From an uncultured bacterium (GTDB lineage Bacteria > Cyanobacteriota > Vampirovibrionia > Gastranaerophilales > Gastranaerophilaceae), in assembly GCA_900553895.1 (NCBI GenBank), contig USFB01000010.1:1-52397 (forward strand): a stretch of 52,397 nucleotides of DNA, given 5' to 3'. Positions within the stretch are counted from its first letter, which is position 1. Each line of letters begins with the position of its first letter. This document shows positions 8,511 to 15,787 of the stretch, piece by piece. The notes beneath the pieces are model-generated. The model saw only the letters and a list, made by a program, of their open reading frames with translations, ran no database searches and had not been told where the DNA came from. The translations under genes and the position numbers were made by a program.

Positions 8511-9173
8511 ATGATTTATTTAGATGCAGGAACGACATATTCAAAAATAATAACAGACGAAAAACAATTTGATGATGAGTTTTTTATAAAGCAAGATGGA
8601 AATTCTGCCTATTACATTTTGCCTTCACGTATAATAAAAGCGCAAAACATTGTGCCGACACGCTCTTGTGGTCACATGTCAAATGCCAGCGAAAATGAAA
8701 TTATCGCGTTAGCACAAGGTGCAAAAAAACGTGATATTTCATCTAACGCAACTGTTTTGGATTTAGGAAGTCGTGATGCTAAATGGATAAAATTCAAAGA
8801 CGGCAAATTTCATGATATGGATTGGAATACATCTTGTGCTAGTTCTACCGGTGCAACGGTAGAGATGCTTTTAAAATTCTATGGAGTAAGAGCAGAAGAA
8901 TTGGCATTTAATGATGAAAAATTCGCCGTTACCTGTGGGATTTTTGGAATGGAAAAGATTATGGATTCGATATCTGCTGGAGTTAAACCCTCAGAAGCGA
9001 TTTCTAAATTTGTACACGGAATAGCTTTCAATGCTTGGAATTTCTGTAAAAAACCTGAAAAAATTTATTTGTCAGGTGGTTTTTGCGATAATAAATGTCT
9101 TGTGGATTCATTAAAAAATTATTGCGAAGTTGAACTTTTAGGCAGATTTGTGTTGTGTGAAGGTCTGTTTTAA
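8511..9173 (+). CDS. BadF/BadG-type ATPase domain protein (2-hydroxyacyl-CoA dehydratase activase-like)
   Basis: The protein shows the actin-like ATPase fold motifs: phosphate-1 DAGTTYSKI (residues 5-13), phosphate-2 VLDLGSRDAKW (about 84) and adenosine LSGGFCDNKCLVDSL (about 190). CASSTGATVEML stands at the place of the CAxGTGRFLE segment that in activases supplies an Fe-S ligand. The family uses ATP to drive electron transfer into radical dehydratases or benzoyl-CoA reductase. The usual partner dehydratase is not nearby. At about 220 aa it is shorter than the usual 255-270. GTG at 8502 would add three residues; the ATG at 8511 starts MIYLDAG, like relatives, and is preferred. Confidence 0.75.
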   Translation: MIYLDAGTTYSKIITDEKQFDDEFFIKQDGNSAYYILPSRIIKAQNIVPTRSCGHMSNASENEIIALAQGAKKRDISSNATVLDLGSRDAKWIKFKDGKFHDMDWNTSCASSTGATVEMLLKFYGVRAEELAFNDEKFAVTCGIFGMEKIMDSISAGVKPSEAISKFVHGIAFNAWNFCKKPEKIYLSGGFCDNKCLVDSLKNYCEVELLGRFVLCEGLF

Positions 9174-9186
9174 ATATTTTTTAATC

Positions 9187-9350
9187 AGCCCCCACCCGAA
9201 TTTCTAAGTTTCGCGAAGCTCAACTTGAAATTCTACCCTTCCCCGTGGAGAGGGAATGTACTCGTGTAAATTAAGTACCTTATAATATTTTTAAAAATTG
9301 AACGACTTTAGCCGCTTCCCTCTCCACGGGGGAGGGTTAGGGAGGGGGCT
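9187..9350. repeat. Composite palindromic element with a nested palindrome
   Basis: The ends are inverted copies of one unit: AGCCCCC...GTGGAGAGGGAA on the left and TTCCCTCTCCAC...GGGGGCT on the right. The left unit is split by a roughly 35-bp insert (GAATTTC...GAAATTC) that is itself a palindrome. The right half begins with TTGAACGACTTTAG, a sequence repeated at 12545, 15707 and, inverted, near 9820. No coding capacity. Consistent with small non-autonomous mobile elements. Confidence 0.75.
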
Positions 9351-9367
9351 AATATATGGCTGAACAC

Positions 9368-9718
9368 TTATTTTTCTAATACTTCAAATTCTCTTTGCAA
9401 TATTTTATAAACACCTGCTATATTTTTGTCAATATCATTATTCCAAAATCTTATAACTTTAAAACCTAAGGAATTTAAAAATTTTGTTCTTTTTTTATCA
9501 TATTCAATGTCATTTGGTTGATTGTGTTGACCACCATCAATTTCAATTATTATTTTTTTAGAACGACAAACAAAATCGACAATATAATGTCCAATTGGAT
9601 ATTGTCTTCTTATTTCAAAATTATAAAAATTGTGATTTCTAAAAATCTGCCATAATTTTTTTTCTTGAGGGGTTAAATTTTTTCGTAAATCTCGCGCTCT
9701 TTTTATATTTTCTTTCAT
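9368..9718 (-). CDS. DUF559 family endonuclease-like protein
   Basis: The 116-aa protein starts MKENIKRARDLRKNLTPQE and contains FEIRRQYPIGHYIVDFVC and IIIEIDGGQH (about residues 35-70). This matches the DUF559 family, which has a Vsr/restriction-endonuclease-like fold; D in IVDF and E in IEIDG are the presumed metal ligands. The C-terminus FLNSLGFKVIRFWNNDI is also standard. Such genes are often solitary or near mobile DNA; here it is bracketed by two copies of the composite palindromic repeat. TAAAAT lies exactly 6 nt before the ATG and no ribosome site is seen, so the message is probably leaderless. Confidence 0.9.
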   Translation of the reverse strand: MKENIKRARDLRKNLTPQEKKLWQIFRNHNFYNFEIRRQYPIGHYIVDFVCRSKKIIIEIDGGQHNQPNDIEYDKKRTKFLNSLGFKVIRFWNNDIDKNIAGVYKILQREFEVLEK

Positions 9719-9730
9719 GTTTATATTTTA
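9719..9730 (-). promoter_or_regulatory. -10 box placing the DUF559 start at +1 (leaderless)
   Basis: On the minus strand TAAAAT (9725-9730) is followed by ATAAAC and then the ATG, with no Shine-Dalgarno site. Confidence 0.5.
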
Positions 9731-9751
9731 CATTGTTTTTTGATTTTTGTA

Positions 9752-9838
9752 AGCCCCCACCCGAATTTCTAAGTTTCGCGAAGCTCAACTTGAAATTCTA
9801 CCCTCCCCCGTGGAGAGGGAATAAGCTAAGGTCGTTCA
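9752..9838. repeat. Second copy of the composite element's left unit
   Basis: From AGCCCCCACCC through the nested GAATTTC...GAAATTC palindrome to GTGGAGAGGGAA it is almost identical to 9187-9250. It then runs into GCTAAGGTCGTTCA, the inverse of the TTGAACGACTTTAG end, so this is a single complete unit. Confidence 0.75.
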
Positions 9839-9913
9839 CAAAAATCTAGCCTTATTGTATTATTGCTAACTTATCCTGTTTACGGTATTCTTGAATACAA
9901 TGAGGAGAAGGCA

Positions 9914-11158
9914 ATGACAGTTTTAGAAAAAATCAACGAAATTAATGATGCTTTAAAAGAAATTTTTGATTTCACGCAAACAAATGAAACTATTAAATCT
10001 GATTTTACAGAATATTTATCAACCATAGGTGCAAGAAATATTTCACTTAATCAGATGGAAAAGATATTTTTACCTTACGTTTTTGAACGAAGAATTAACG
10101 GCAAATCTATTTTGGAAATGTATACAGAAGAAAAAGGCGCAAAAGATATTATCGCAAAACTTAACGAAGCACAATCTTCTATTTTCGAAATCAAAAAGAT
10201 TTTGAAAAACGGTTTTGAATTATATAATTTGGTAAATGAAAAAACTTATAAAGTGCTTTCGCTTACTAAAATGACTAACTTTAGAGGTATTTACGCCGGT
10301 CAATTTATCGCAGGCAGAATTTTCGAACTTGATGGCGAATATTATATTATTGAAATTTCCAGTGTTCTTTCACATTCTCAAAAAGAAGACGCTTATAGAT
10401 ACGCAGTAATGAAATTGGTTCATACTCCGCGTTTGTTGTATTTGGATAATCCTGAGAAAGAAAAAGAAATTAAATCAACAATAGCAGAAATGTATGAAAA
10501 ATTTATCAAAACATTTGATAAAGATATAATTTTAACCACCAATAAACACGCAGATGATATTATCGGTGCGTTTAATGAAGGTGAAGATGTTGATTTGTCG
10601 GATAAAGGTTGTGACATCTCCGAATACAAATTTTTTCACGTTAAAGAATTGGATAACAATTATTCAAACTTCTTGGAAAATTCTATGGGCGGATTTTCTT
10701 CTCATAACGAAACTTACGATGTTGCAGTAATTTTTGACAAAGAAAACGGACTTTATGCAATACCTTTCTACGAAACATTCTGTAAAATTTTTGAAAACAA
10801 AGATACTGTAGAAAATGCGAAAGGTTGCGTTGAATACTTTTTAACAAATGACTCAATTCCAAATACAATTTTAGAAAGAGTTTCAACCCAGTATTCAAAC
10901 TTTATGGAAACAATTAATGAAATAATGGGAACAAATTATACATTTGAAGAATTGGTTAAAAATTATAAATCAGAATTTTTGAACAATAAAATTTATTCTT
11001 CCGCGACGATTTTGTTCTGTTCAAATGCGTTTTCACAAGTTTTTGATTATATATCAGAACCTAAACCGCAAGCACCGGTTGTCACCGAAAAAGTTGGTAG
11101 AAATGACCCTTGTCCTTGCGGAAGCGGTAAAAAGTACAAAAATTGCTGTGGGAAATAG
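9914..11158 (+). CDS. Protein with C-terminal SEC-C zinc motif, otherwise unknown
   Basis: The 414-aa protein ends in GRNDPCPCGSGKKYKNCCG, the zinc-binding SEC-C motif found at the C-terminus of SecA and of many uncharacterised proteins, where it mediates protein or ribosome contacts. The first 390 residues are mostly helical with no recognised enzyme motif; MTVLEKINEINDALKEIF may form a coiled coil. The start at 9914 follows GGAGAAG; a TTG or ATG further upstream (9863) lacks one. The gene stands between a repeat and a long hairpin. Confidence 0.85.
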   Translation: MTVLEKINEINDALKEIFDFTQTNETIKSDFTEYLSTIGARNISLNQMEKIFLPYVFERRINGKSILEMYTEEKGAKDIIAKLNEAQSSIFEIKKILKNGFELYNLVNEKTYKVLSLTKMTNFRGIYAGQFIAGRIFELDGEYYIIEISSVLSHSQKEDAYRYAVMKLVHTPRLLYLDNPEKEKEIKSTIAEMYEKFIKTFDKDIILTTNKHADDIIGAFNEGEDVDLSDKGCDISEYKFFHVKELDNNYSNFLENSMGGFSSHNETYDVAVIFDKENGLYAIPFYETFCKIFENKDTVENAKGCVEYFLTNDSIPNTILERVSTQYSNFMETINEIMGTNYTFEELVKNYKSEFLNNKIYSSATILFCSNAFSQVFDYISEPKPQAPVVTEKVGRNDPCPCGSGKKYKNCCGK

Positions 11159-11181
11159 ACTATTTTTATTAAATAAATAAG

Positions 11182-11230
11182 GTCTGTATCACCCTCATCA
11201 GCCCGGAGGGCTGCTGAGGGTGATACAGAT
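11182..11230. repeat. Long near-perfect hairpin (21-bp arms, 3-nt loop)
   Basis: Arms at 11184-11204 and 11208-11228 (CTGTATCACCCTCA... and ...TGAGGGTGATACAG) match with one mismatch. No T run follows, so it is not a classical terminator. Either a processed mRNA end or a small palindromic repeat. Confidence 0.75.
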
Positions 11231-11329
11231 TAATATTAAAATAGCTGAATCTTCACAGCATCTATACAAAAAACGCTCAATATGTTAATATTAGTATATA
11301 AAATGTATTTATTAACAGGGAGCGTTTTA

Positions 11330-12064
11330 ATGAAAAAGTTAGGCTATACGTTAGCAGAATTGCTTATAACATTGGGTATTATAGGTGGAATTTCTGCACT
11401 TATAATACCGGCAATAGTGAGTTCTATGCCGGACGAGAATAAAACAATGTATCTTAAAACTTATGATACATTGTCAGAAACCATTCAAGCTTTGGCTTCA
11501 AATTCGCAGATTTATCCTGTATGTGATGCTGCAAATAATGTTGATTGTTCTGAAAATCCGCTCTATAATTTACAACTTCCACTTATATCCCCGTTCAAAG
11601 ATGATGCTAAATATAGTGGTGAAACTAAATTGTGTAATTTATTAGCCTATAGTTTAAATGCATCAAATGTTAAGTGTAGCACTTCTGAAGGGAATCCAAG
11701 TGATTTTGATTCAACTTCTGACATGTCGTTTACAACTCCGAACGGTATGGAGTGGAAAGTCTTTGCAGAACATATGGGCAGTGCTCCTAATGTACGTTAT
11801 TTTGGAGGGAATGTATATATTGATATAAATGGTACTAAAGGAAACAACTGTTTTTATAATAGCAATACTTGTAAAAATCCTGATAGATTTTCTTTCAATG
11901 TATTAGCAAACGGAGGTGTTCTGCCTACTGATGCAATGGGTGTGCAGTATATAGAAACCCGAAGATCCCTTTTGAAAAAGCAGTATTCAATCAGTGAAGC
12001 TGTAAGACAAAAAGCCTTATCAAATGTAGGTTTTTCATCTTTTGAGTACCATTCTTGTAATTAA
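11330..12064 (+). CDS. Type IV pilin-like / pseudopilin protein
   Basis: The 244-aa product begins MKKLG then YTLAELLITLGIIGG, the class III prepilin signal: cleavage after Gly5, Glu at mature position 5 and a hydrophobic helix that packs into the pilus core. The C-terminal domain has several Cys (CD, CSEN, CNL, CS, CF, CK, HSCN) that could form disulfides. A GGGAG site precedes 11330; the upstream in-frame ATGs are not supported. It would be processed by a prepilin peptidase and assembled by type II secretion or type IV pilus machinery, none of which is encoded nearby. Confidence 0.85.
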   Translation: MKKLGYTLAELLITLGIIGGISALIIPAIVSSMPDENKTMYLKTYDTLSETIQALASNSQIYPVCDAANNVDCSENPLYNLQLPLISPFKDDAKYSGETKLCNLLAYSLNASNVKCSTSEGNPSDFDSTSDMSFTTPNGMEWKVFAEHMGSAPNVRYFGGNVYIDINGTKGNNCFYNSNTCKNPDRFSFNVLANGGVLPTDAMGVQYIETRRSLLKKQYSISEAVRQKALSNVGFSSFEYHSCN

Positions 12065-12147
12065 AGATAATAATTAAATTTAGAATATTGAGATGTAAAA
12101 TTCTGAGAAGTAGGTACGACATATGCTTTAGAAATTTTGTGTTTTTC

Positions 12148-12216
12148 TTGACAAAAAAAATAAAGCATACTACTATATACCCATACCCCGTAGGGGTATG
12201 GGTATATAGTAGTATG
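12148..12216 (+). promoter_or_regulatory. Promoter and giant palindromic operator, probable CsoR site
   Basis: TTGACA (12148-12153), a 17-bp spacer and TACTAT (12171-12176) form the promoter. The -10 lies inside a 51-bp palindrome at 12166-12216 with two perfect 24-bp arms and a 3-nt centre; the core is ATACCCC-GTA-GGGGTAT, the type of sequence bound by CsoR copper repressors. Binding would block RNA polymerase. A CsoR gene lies 416 bp downstream. Confidence 0.8.
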
Positions 12217-12231
12217 AGAAAGGTGTTTTTT

Positions 12232-12507
12232 ATGAATAAACTATTTACAGGATTATTAGTGGTATGTGCATCTATAGTGTTCTCAGGTGCTGTTTTGGCG
12301 TGTGAATGTGAATGTAATTGTGGTTGCGATTGCGGTAAGAATTGCAATTGCAAACAAGAATGTGCTGATGATTGCACTTGTGGTTGTAAGGAAGGCAAGA
12401 CTTGTGAATGTGCAAAACAAGGTTGTGAATGTAAAACACAAAATTGTAGTTGCAGTAAAAAACATGTATTCAAGATTTTTAGAAAATCTAAATGTGAATG
12501 TAAGTAG
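12232..12507 (+). CDS. Exported cysteine-rich metallothionein-like protein
   Basis: The 91-aa product starts MNKLFTGLLVVCASIVFSG and has a signal peptide ending AVLA before the first mature Cys, so signal peptidase I cleavage or, less likely, lipid attachment at that Cys is possible. The mature part of about 68 residues holds 20 Cys, mostly as CxC pairs (CECECNCGCDC; CNC; CTCGC; CEC), as in metallothioneins that bind Cu(I) or Zn in thiolate clusters. A basic tail follows (KKHVFKIFRKSK). AAAGGTG is 6 nt before the ATG; an in-frame ATG at 12214 lies inside the operator and is rejected. With the CsoR-type operator this suggests a periplasmic or surface copper buffer. Homology to a named family is not established. 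Confidence 0.8.
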   Translation: MNKLFTGLLVVCASIVFSGAVLACECECNCGCDCGKNCNCKQECADDCTCGCKEGKTCECAKQGCECKTQNCSCSKKHVFKIFRKSKCECK

Positions 12508-12513
12508 GTAAAT

Positions 12514-12532
12514 GTTGGGCTGAAAGCCCAAC
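12514..12532. terminator. Hairpin after the Cys-rich gene
   Basis: GTTGGGC-TGAAA-GCCCAAC, a 7-bp perfect stem directly after the stop codon. It resembles the hairpins at 1274 and 3080. No long T run follows. Confidence 0.5.
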
Positions 12533-12544
12533 TTGTCTGTGTTT

Positions 12545-12605
12545 ATTGAACAACTTTAGTTCCCTACCTCGATGGAGGGTGCCGAAGGCGGGAGAGGGTA
12601 TTATT
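12545..12605. repeat. Copy of the TTGAACGACTTTAG palindromic repeat
   Basis: TTGAACAACTTTAG, a CCCTACCTCGATGGAGGGT hairpin and a GGGAGAGGGTATTAT end resemble the right half of the element at 15641-15774. It separates the Cys-rich gene from csoR. Confidence 0.65.
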
Positions 12606-12631
12606 AACATTAAAAAAAGAAAGGAACAATC

Positions 12632-12907
12632 ATGCATGCAGACAAGAAAAAAATAACTCGGTTACTAAAAACGGCTCAAGGTCAAATAGACGGGCTTATC
12701 AAAATGGTTGAAGAAGATAGATATTGTATTGATATCAGTACACAAATTTTGGCAAGCCAATCGATTCTTAGACGAGTAAATTTTGATATACTGAAAGGCC
12801 ATTTCGAGCATTGTATCAGAGAATCTTTAGCTCAAGACAGCGAAACGGACAAAGACAAAAAAATCGGCGAATTGGTAGCAGTTTTAGACAAAATTTTACG
12901 CCAATGA
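12632..12907 (+). CDS. csoR: CsoR-type copper-sensing transcriptional repressor
   Basis: The 91-aa all-helical protein has the CsoR/RcnR fold. The Cu(I) triad Cys-His-Cys is present as Cys32 (RYC), His57 and Cys61 (GHFEHC), with the same 25- and 4-residue spacing as C36/H61/C65 in Mycobacterium tuberculosis CsoR. This separates it from RcnR (nickel) and FrmR (formaldehyde). Apo-protein binds ATACCCC...GGGGTAT-type operators and releases them on Cu(I) binding; such a site lies upstream of the Cys-rich gene. AAAGGAAC precedes the ATG. Its last 12 nt overlap the convergent rpe gene. A copper ATPase is not in the window. Confidence 0.92.
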   Translation: MHADKKKITRLLKTAQGQIDGLIKMVEEDRYCIDISTQILASQSILRRVNFDILKGHFEHCIRESLAQDSETDKDKKIGELVAVLDKILRQ

Positions 12908-13555
12908 TGTTCTTAAACTATCAATAGCTTTTTTATAGTCGTTGTTACCATAGATGTAACTTCCTGCAACAAGTGAATTTGCGCCCAATGAGGTGCAAAT
13001 TTTTGATGTCAAATTATTGATACCGCCATCAACTTGGATTATTAAATCATCAGGTGCGTTTTCTCTTATTGCCGGAATTTTCATTGCACAGTCGTGCATA
13101 AATTCTTGTCCGCCGAATCCCGGCTCAACTGTCATAACGAGCAACAAATCAATTTTGTTTAAGTATTGAAATATTTCTTTAGCTTCAGTTTTTGGTTTAA
13201 TAGAGAGTCCGACTTTTATATTAAAACTTTTGATTAGATTAATAACTTCTTCTACGTGTTTATAATCTTTGCAGGCTTCATAATGAAAAGTTAAAATGTC
13301 AGAACCGGCTTCTGCAAATGGTTTAATATATTTTTCCGGGTTTTCTATCATCAAGTGTGTATCAAGTGTCAAATCAGTTACTTTTCTCAAGGATTTAACT
13401 ACAGGAACGCCAATTGTTATATTAGGAACAAAATGTCCATCCATAACATCGATGTGCAACCATTCTGCGCCTGCATTTTTAACTGCAACCGCTTCTTCGC
13501 CCAGTTTAGCAAAGTCTGCCGATAATATTGAAGGTGAAATGATAGTGTTTTTCAT
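12896..13555 (-). CDS. rpe: Ribulose-phosphate 3-epimerase
   Basis: Interconverts ribulose 5-phosphate and xylulose 5-phosphate in the pentose phosphate pathway. The 219-aa TIM barrel has SPSILSADFAKLGEE at the N-terminus, the metal-site HIDVMDGHFVPN (about 34), THLMIENPEKY, TVEPGFGGQ (about 140), QVDGGIN with the catalytic Asp (about 172) and GANSLVAGSYIYG for phosphate binding. All key residues are present and length is typical. No Shine-Dalgarno site is evident apart from AGAAGA; an extended -10 (TGATAAAAT) ends exactly 6 nt before the ATG, suggesting a leaderless message. Confidence 0.97.
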   Translation of the reverse strand: MKNTIISPSILSADFAKLGEEAVAVKNAGAEWLHIDVMDGHFVPNITIGVPVVKSLRKVTDLTLDTHLMIENPEKYIKPFAEAGSDILTFHYEACKDYKHVEEVINLIKSFNIKVGLSIKPKTEAKEIFQYLNKIDLLLVMTVEPGFGGQEFMHDCAMKIPAIRENAPDDLIIQVDGGINNLTSKICTSLGANSLVAGSYIYGNNDYKKAIDSLRTSLA

Positions 13556-13570
13556 TCTTCTATTTTATCA
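13556..13570 (-). promoter_or_regulatory. Extended -10 placing the rpe ATG at +1
   Basis: Minus strand: TG-A-TAAAAT (TAAAAT at 13562-13567), 6 nt, then ATG. Confidence 0.5.
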
Positions 13571-13633
13571 CAAATGTAGACGGAGATTTTTTAATTTGCT
13601 ATTTCCAAGAATTTTTAGTACAATAACTACATT

Positions 13634-13987
13634 ATGGAAGATTTAACAGATTTAAAAAAATATTTAAAAAAACTACAGAGAGTTATATCTAATGATGCAG
13701 ATTTTACTTTTTTTGGCTCAAGTTATATAAAGAAAAATAAAGTTGATGATATTTGGTGCTGTATTTTAGCAAGCATGCCAAATATTTTTAAAAAAAATAT
13801 GAATACCGATTTAGGTAAAAAATTAAATTCAGTAATTGCGTATAAACATCTTTTTGATGCACTTAAGAAAAAATGTCCTTTTAGTTCTCAAATGTACTCT
13901 GTTAATGTTGGGGAGGCTAATAAGTCTATAACTACATTTTTGGTAGCAATTGAACGTGATATTAACTATTTAGAAAAATATGCATGA
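13634..13987 (+). CDS. Hypothetical 117-aa helical protein
   Basis: Not recognised. The product is Lys-rich and predicted helical (MEDLTDLKKYLKKLQRVI...), with a CC pair (DIWCCILASMP) near residue 42 and no membrane segment. There is no ribosome site; TACAAT ends 9 nt before the ATG, so a leader of only a few nt is likely. It sits divergently from rpe with an 78-bp gap. Confidence 0.55.
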   Translation: MEDLTDLKKYLKKLQRVISNDADFTFFGSSYIKKNKVDDIWCCILASMPNIFKKNMNTDLGKKLNSVIAYKHLFDALKKKCPFSSQMYSVNVGEANKSITTFLVAIERDINYLEKYA

Positions 13988-14067
13988 ATATCCGTTACTC
14001 GTTGACTTTTATAATCTATTTGTTGTACAATTTTGGTAACTATCACACAAATTTTACGGAGTAAAAA

Positions 14068-14667
14068 ATGAATTCACAACAAGATGTTATATATGGTTTA
14101 ATGAACGAGTTAGAAGAAGCGTTGGATAAAGGTTTACCGCTTTTAGGCTCGGTTTCGATTGTAAAAAAAGATAATGTTACAAACATCTTGGATAAGTTGT
14201 ACGCGGCTCTTCCTGATGAAATAAAAGAAGCTAGAGCATTGTTAAGACGCAAAGATGAACTTCAATATGAAGCTCAACAACGTGCGGAAAAAGTTATTTC
14301 TGACGCTCAAGCAGAAGCTAACAGACTTCTTAGCGAATCTGATTTGTTGAGAGCTGTTCAAAGAGAAGCAGAAAAAATTAAAGAACAAGTTATTACTGAC
14401 TGCGAAGACATTAAGCGTAAGGCTTTGGATGAAGCAGAAAGTGTAAGAAATCAAGCAATTGATGAAGCAACAAGAATTAAAGATGGTGCGACTGTTTATG
14501 CTGAACAAGTTCTTGCAAGTATTGAACAAAACCTTGGACAACTTCAAGAAGTTGTGAAAAATGGTCAGTTGCAAATGGAAAGAAGACGTGTTGAAGCCGA
14601 TGAACAAATGAGTTCAGGCTATGTTAATCAACGTCAGGAATTCGCACAAGATTTTAAGATGAATTAG
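14068..14667 (+). CDS. DivIVA/ATP-synthase-b-like coiled-coil protein
   Basis: The 199-aa protein has a short N-terminal domain (MNSQQDVIYGLMNELEEALD...) with KGLPLLGSVSIVKKDNV, then LPDEIKEARALLRRKD and a long Ala/Glu/Arg coiled coil (about residues 65-165) with the pattern QRAEKVISDAQAEANRLL. This order matches a conserved family of cyanobacteria and Firmicutes annotated as ATPase or DivIVA-like, possibly linked to cell shape or division. The exact function is unknown. A clear GGAG site precedes the ATG. Confidence 0.75.
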   Translation: MNSQQDVIYGLMNELEEALDKGLPLLGSVSIVKKDNVTNILDKLYAALPDEIKEARALLRRKDELQYEAQQRAEKVISDAQAEANRLLSESDLLRAVQREAEKIKEQVITDCEDIKRKALDEAESVRNQAIDEATRIKDGATVYAEQVLASIEQNLGQLQEVVKNGQLQMERRRVEADEQMSSGYVNQRQEFAQDFKMN

Positions 14668-14703
14668 GTTTAATCTGACTTGGCGTAGAATTTTTAACGA
14701 ATT

Positions 14704-14740
14704 GTCATTGCGAGAGAAACTTTGTTTCTTGTGGCAATCC
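14704..14740. repeat. GTCATTGCGAG...GGCAATCC palindromic repeat
   Basis: GTCATTGCGAG and GGCAATCC flank an inner hairpin AGAAAC-TTT-GTTTCT. Sequences of this type are scattered through many bacterial genomes; decayed relatives occur at 46221 and 46603-46679 here. Confidence 0.7.
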
Positions 14741-14756
14741 GTAATATTTATGAAAA

Positions 14757-14789
14757 ACAAAAAATGCACCTTTCTAGGTGCATTTTTTT
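14757..14789. terminator. Bidirectional terminator
   Basis: AAAAAATGCACC, a TTTCTA loop and GGTGCATTTTTTT serve the coiled-coil gene on the plus strand and the small membrane gene on the minus strand. Confidence 0.9.
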
Positions 14790-14793
14790 CTGA

Positions 14794-15108
14794 TTAATCA
14801 TCAATTTCATTTTCTGCCTTTGGTGGAAATTTTTTCTTAGCGTGTTCTTTGTCGAATTTCTTATGAAAATCGCCTCTATATCCCCTGTCAAAATGTTGTG
14901 GACCGAAATCCGGTCTTATCATTTGCTGGCATGGACAAGGCATTGGTGCTGGCATTGGTGGTTTATTTAATCCTGCAAATAAGCTTAGTGCCAAAAATGC
15001 GCCTACAAATGTTCCTGCTGAAATAACAATAAATTTTTTAAAATATTTGTTTTGGCATAAGCATTTGCACTCTTTTTGTTCTTCTACAATTTTGTTTTCA
15101 TCTGTCAT
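14794..15108 (-). CDS. Small single-pass membrane protein, Cys/Pro/His-rich
   Basis: The 104-aa product has an N-terminal hydrophilic part with CKCLC (about residues 14-18), one membrane helix (about 27-47) and a tail rich in Pro, His, Asp and Lys, including PMPCPCQQMI. Cys pairs on both sides of the membrane could bind metal or form disulfides; this is speculative. An AAGGAGAG site precedes the ATG. No family recognised. Confidence 0.6.
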   Translation of the reverse strand: MTDENKIVEEQKECKCLCQNKYFKKFIVISAGTFVGAFLALSLFAGLNKPPMPAPMPCPCQQMIRPDFGPQHFDRGYRGDFHKKFDKEHAKKKFPPKAENEIDD

Positions 15109-15176
15109 AATGTACTCTCCTTTTTTAGTTTACATTTGTATAACGAAGTTAGTTTTGTTTTTGTTCAAATTGGTAG

Positions 15177-15188
15177 TAAAATAGTTTT
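15177..15188 (+). promoter_or_regulatory. -10 box placing the next ATG at +1 (leaderless)
   Basis: TAAAAT (15177-15182), AGTTTT, then ATG at 15189; no Shine-Dalgarno site. Confidence 0.5.
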
Positions 15189-15632
15189 ATGGATAATTAT
15201 TCAGAAAAAGCTGTAAATAGTTTTAGAAACGGTTATAATTGTGCACAATCCGTGCTTTTGACTTTTGCAGGGAAGATTGGCTTAACAGATGATGAGGCAT
15301 TGAGGCTTGCTTCTTCATTTGGTGGCGGTATGGGACGTCTTAGAGAAGTTTGCGGAGCTGTTAGTGCGATGTTTATGATAGCAGGATTTTTAAAAGGTTA
15401 TACAGAACCTGATAACGATATTGCTAAAGCGAATCATTATAAGCTTATCCAAGATTTAGCCACTGAATTTAAGTCTAAGTATGGTACGATTATTTGTCGT
15501 GAGCTTTTAGGTTTGGATGGGACAGAATTTTCACCAGTTCCGTCAGCGAGAACAGAAGAATATTACAAAGAACGACCTTGTGAAGAGTTTATCAGATGTG
15601 TGGCTATGATTGTTGAAGAGGAGTTGTTGTAG
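15189..15632 (+). CDS. C_GCAxxG_C_C family redox protein
   Basis: The 147-aa protein carries the spaced Cys pattern that defines the family: NCAQSV (about residue 18), GMGRLREVCGAVSA (about 45-60), IICRELLG (about 98) and RPCEEF...IRCVAM near the C-terminus. Members are common in anaerobes and are thought to be redox-active, sometimes binding Fe-S clusters or NADH-linked partners; the reaction is unknown. It lies next to ccdA and a membrane thioredoxin, which fits thiol redox chemistry. No ribosome site is visible; the ATG is 6 nt from TAAAAT. Confidence 0.9.
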   Translation: MDNYSEKAVNSFRNGYNCAQSVLLTFAGKIGLTDDEALRLASSFGGGMGRLREVCGAVSAMFMIAGFLKGYTEPDNDIAKANHYKLIQDLATEFKSKYGTIICRELLGLDGTEFSPVPSARTEEYYKERPCEEFIRCVAMIVEEELL

Positions 15633-15640
15633 AATTTAAT

Positions 15641-15774
15641 AATACCATCTCCCCTACCCCTCCCCCAAGGGAGGGAGCACTTGTGTTGATTTAATACATC
15701 TCTGCAAAAATTGAACGACTTTAGTGCCCTCTCCCTATTGGAGAGGGTGTTCGGAGGACGGGAGAGGGTATTAT
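15641..15774. repeat. Composite palindromic element, about 134 bp
   Basis: Outer ends AATACCATCTCCC and GGGAGAGGGTATT are inverted repeats. Inside are CTCCCCCAAGGGAGGGAG and CCCTCTCCCTATTGGAGAGGG hairpins and TTGAACGACTTTAG, as in 9187-9350. It separates the convergent genes ending at 15632 and 15788. Confidence 0.75.
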
Positions 15775-15787
15775 CAACTTCTCCCAA

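Noticed and set aside
12166..12216. The 51-bp palindrome considered as a terminator of the pilin gene
   Set aside because: No T run follows, it contains a promoter -10 at correct spacing and matches a CsoR-type core, so an operator is the better reading.
11991..12473. Minus-strand ORF of 160 aa opposite the pilin and Cys-rich genes
   Set aside because: It is antisense to the operator and to the CxC-rich coding region; His/Gln/Ser-rich composition reflects the complement of Cys codons.
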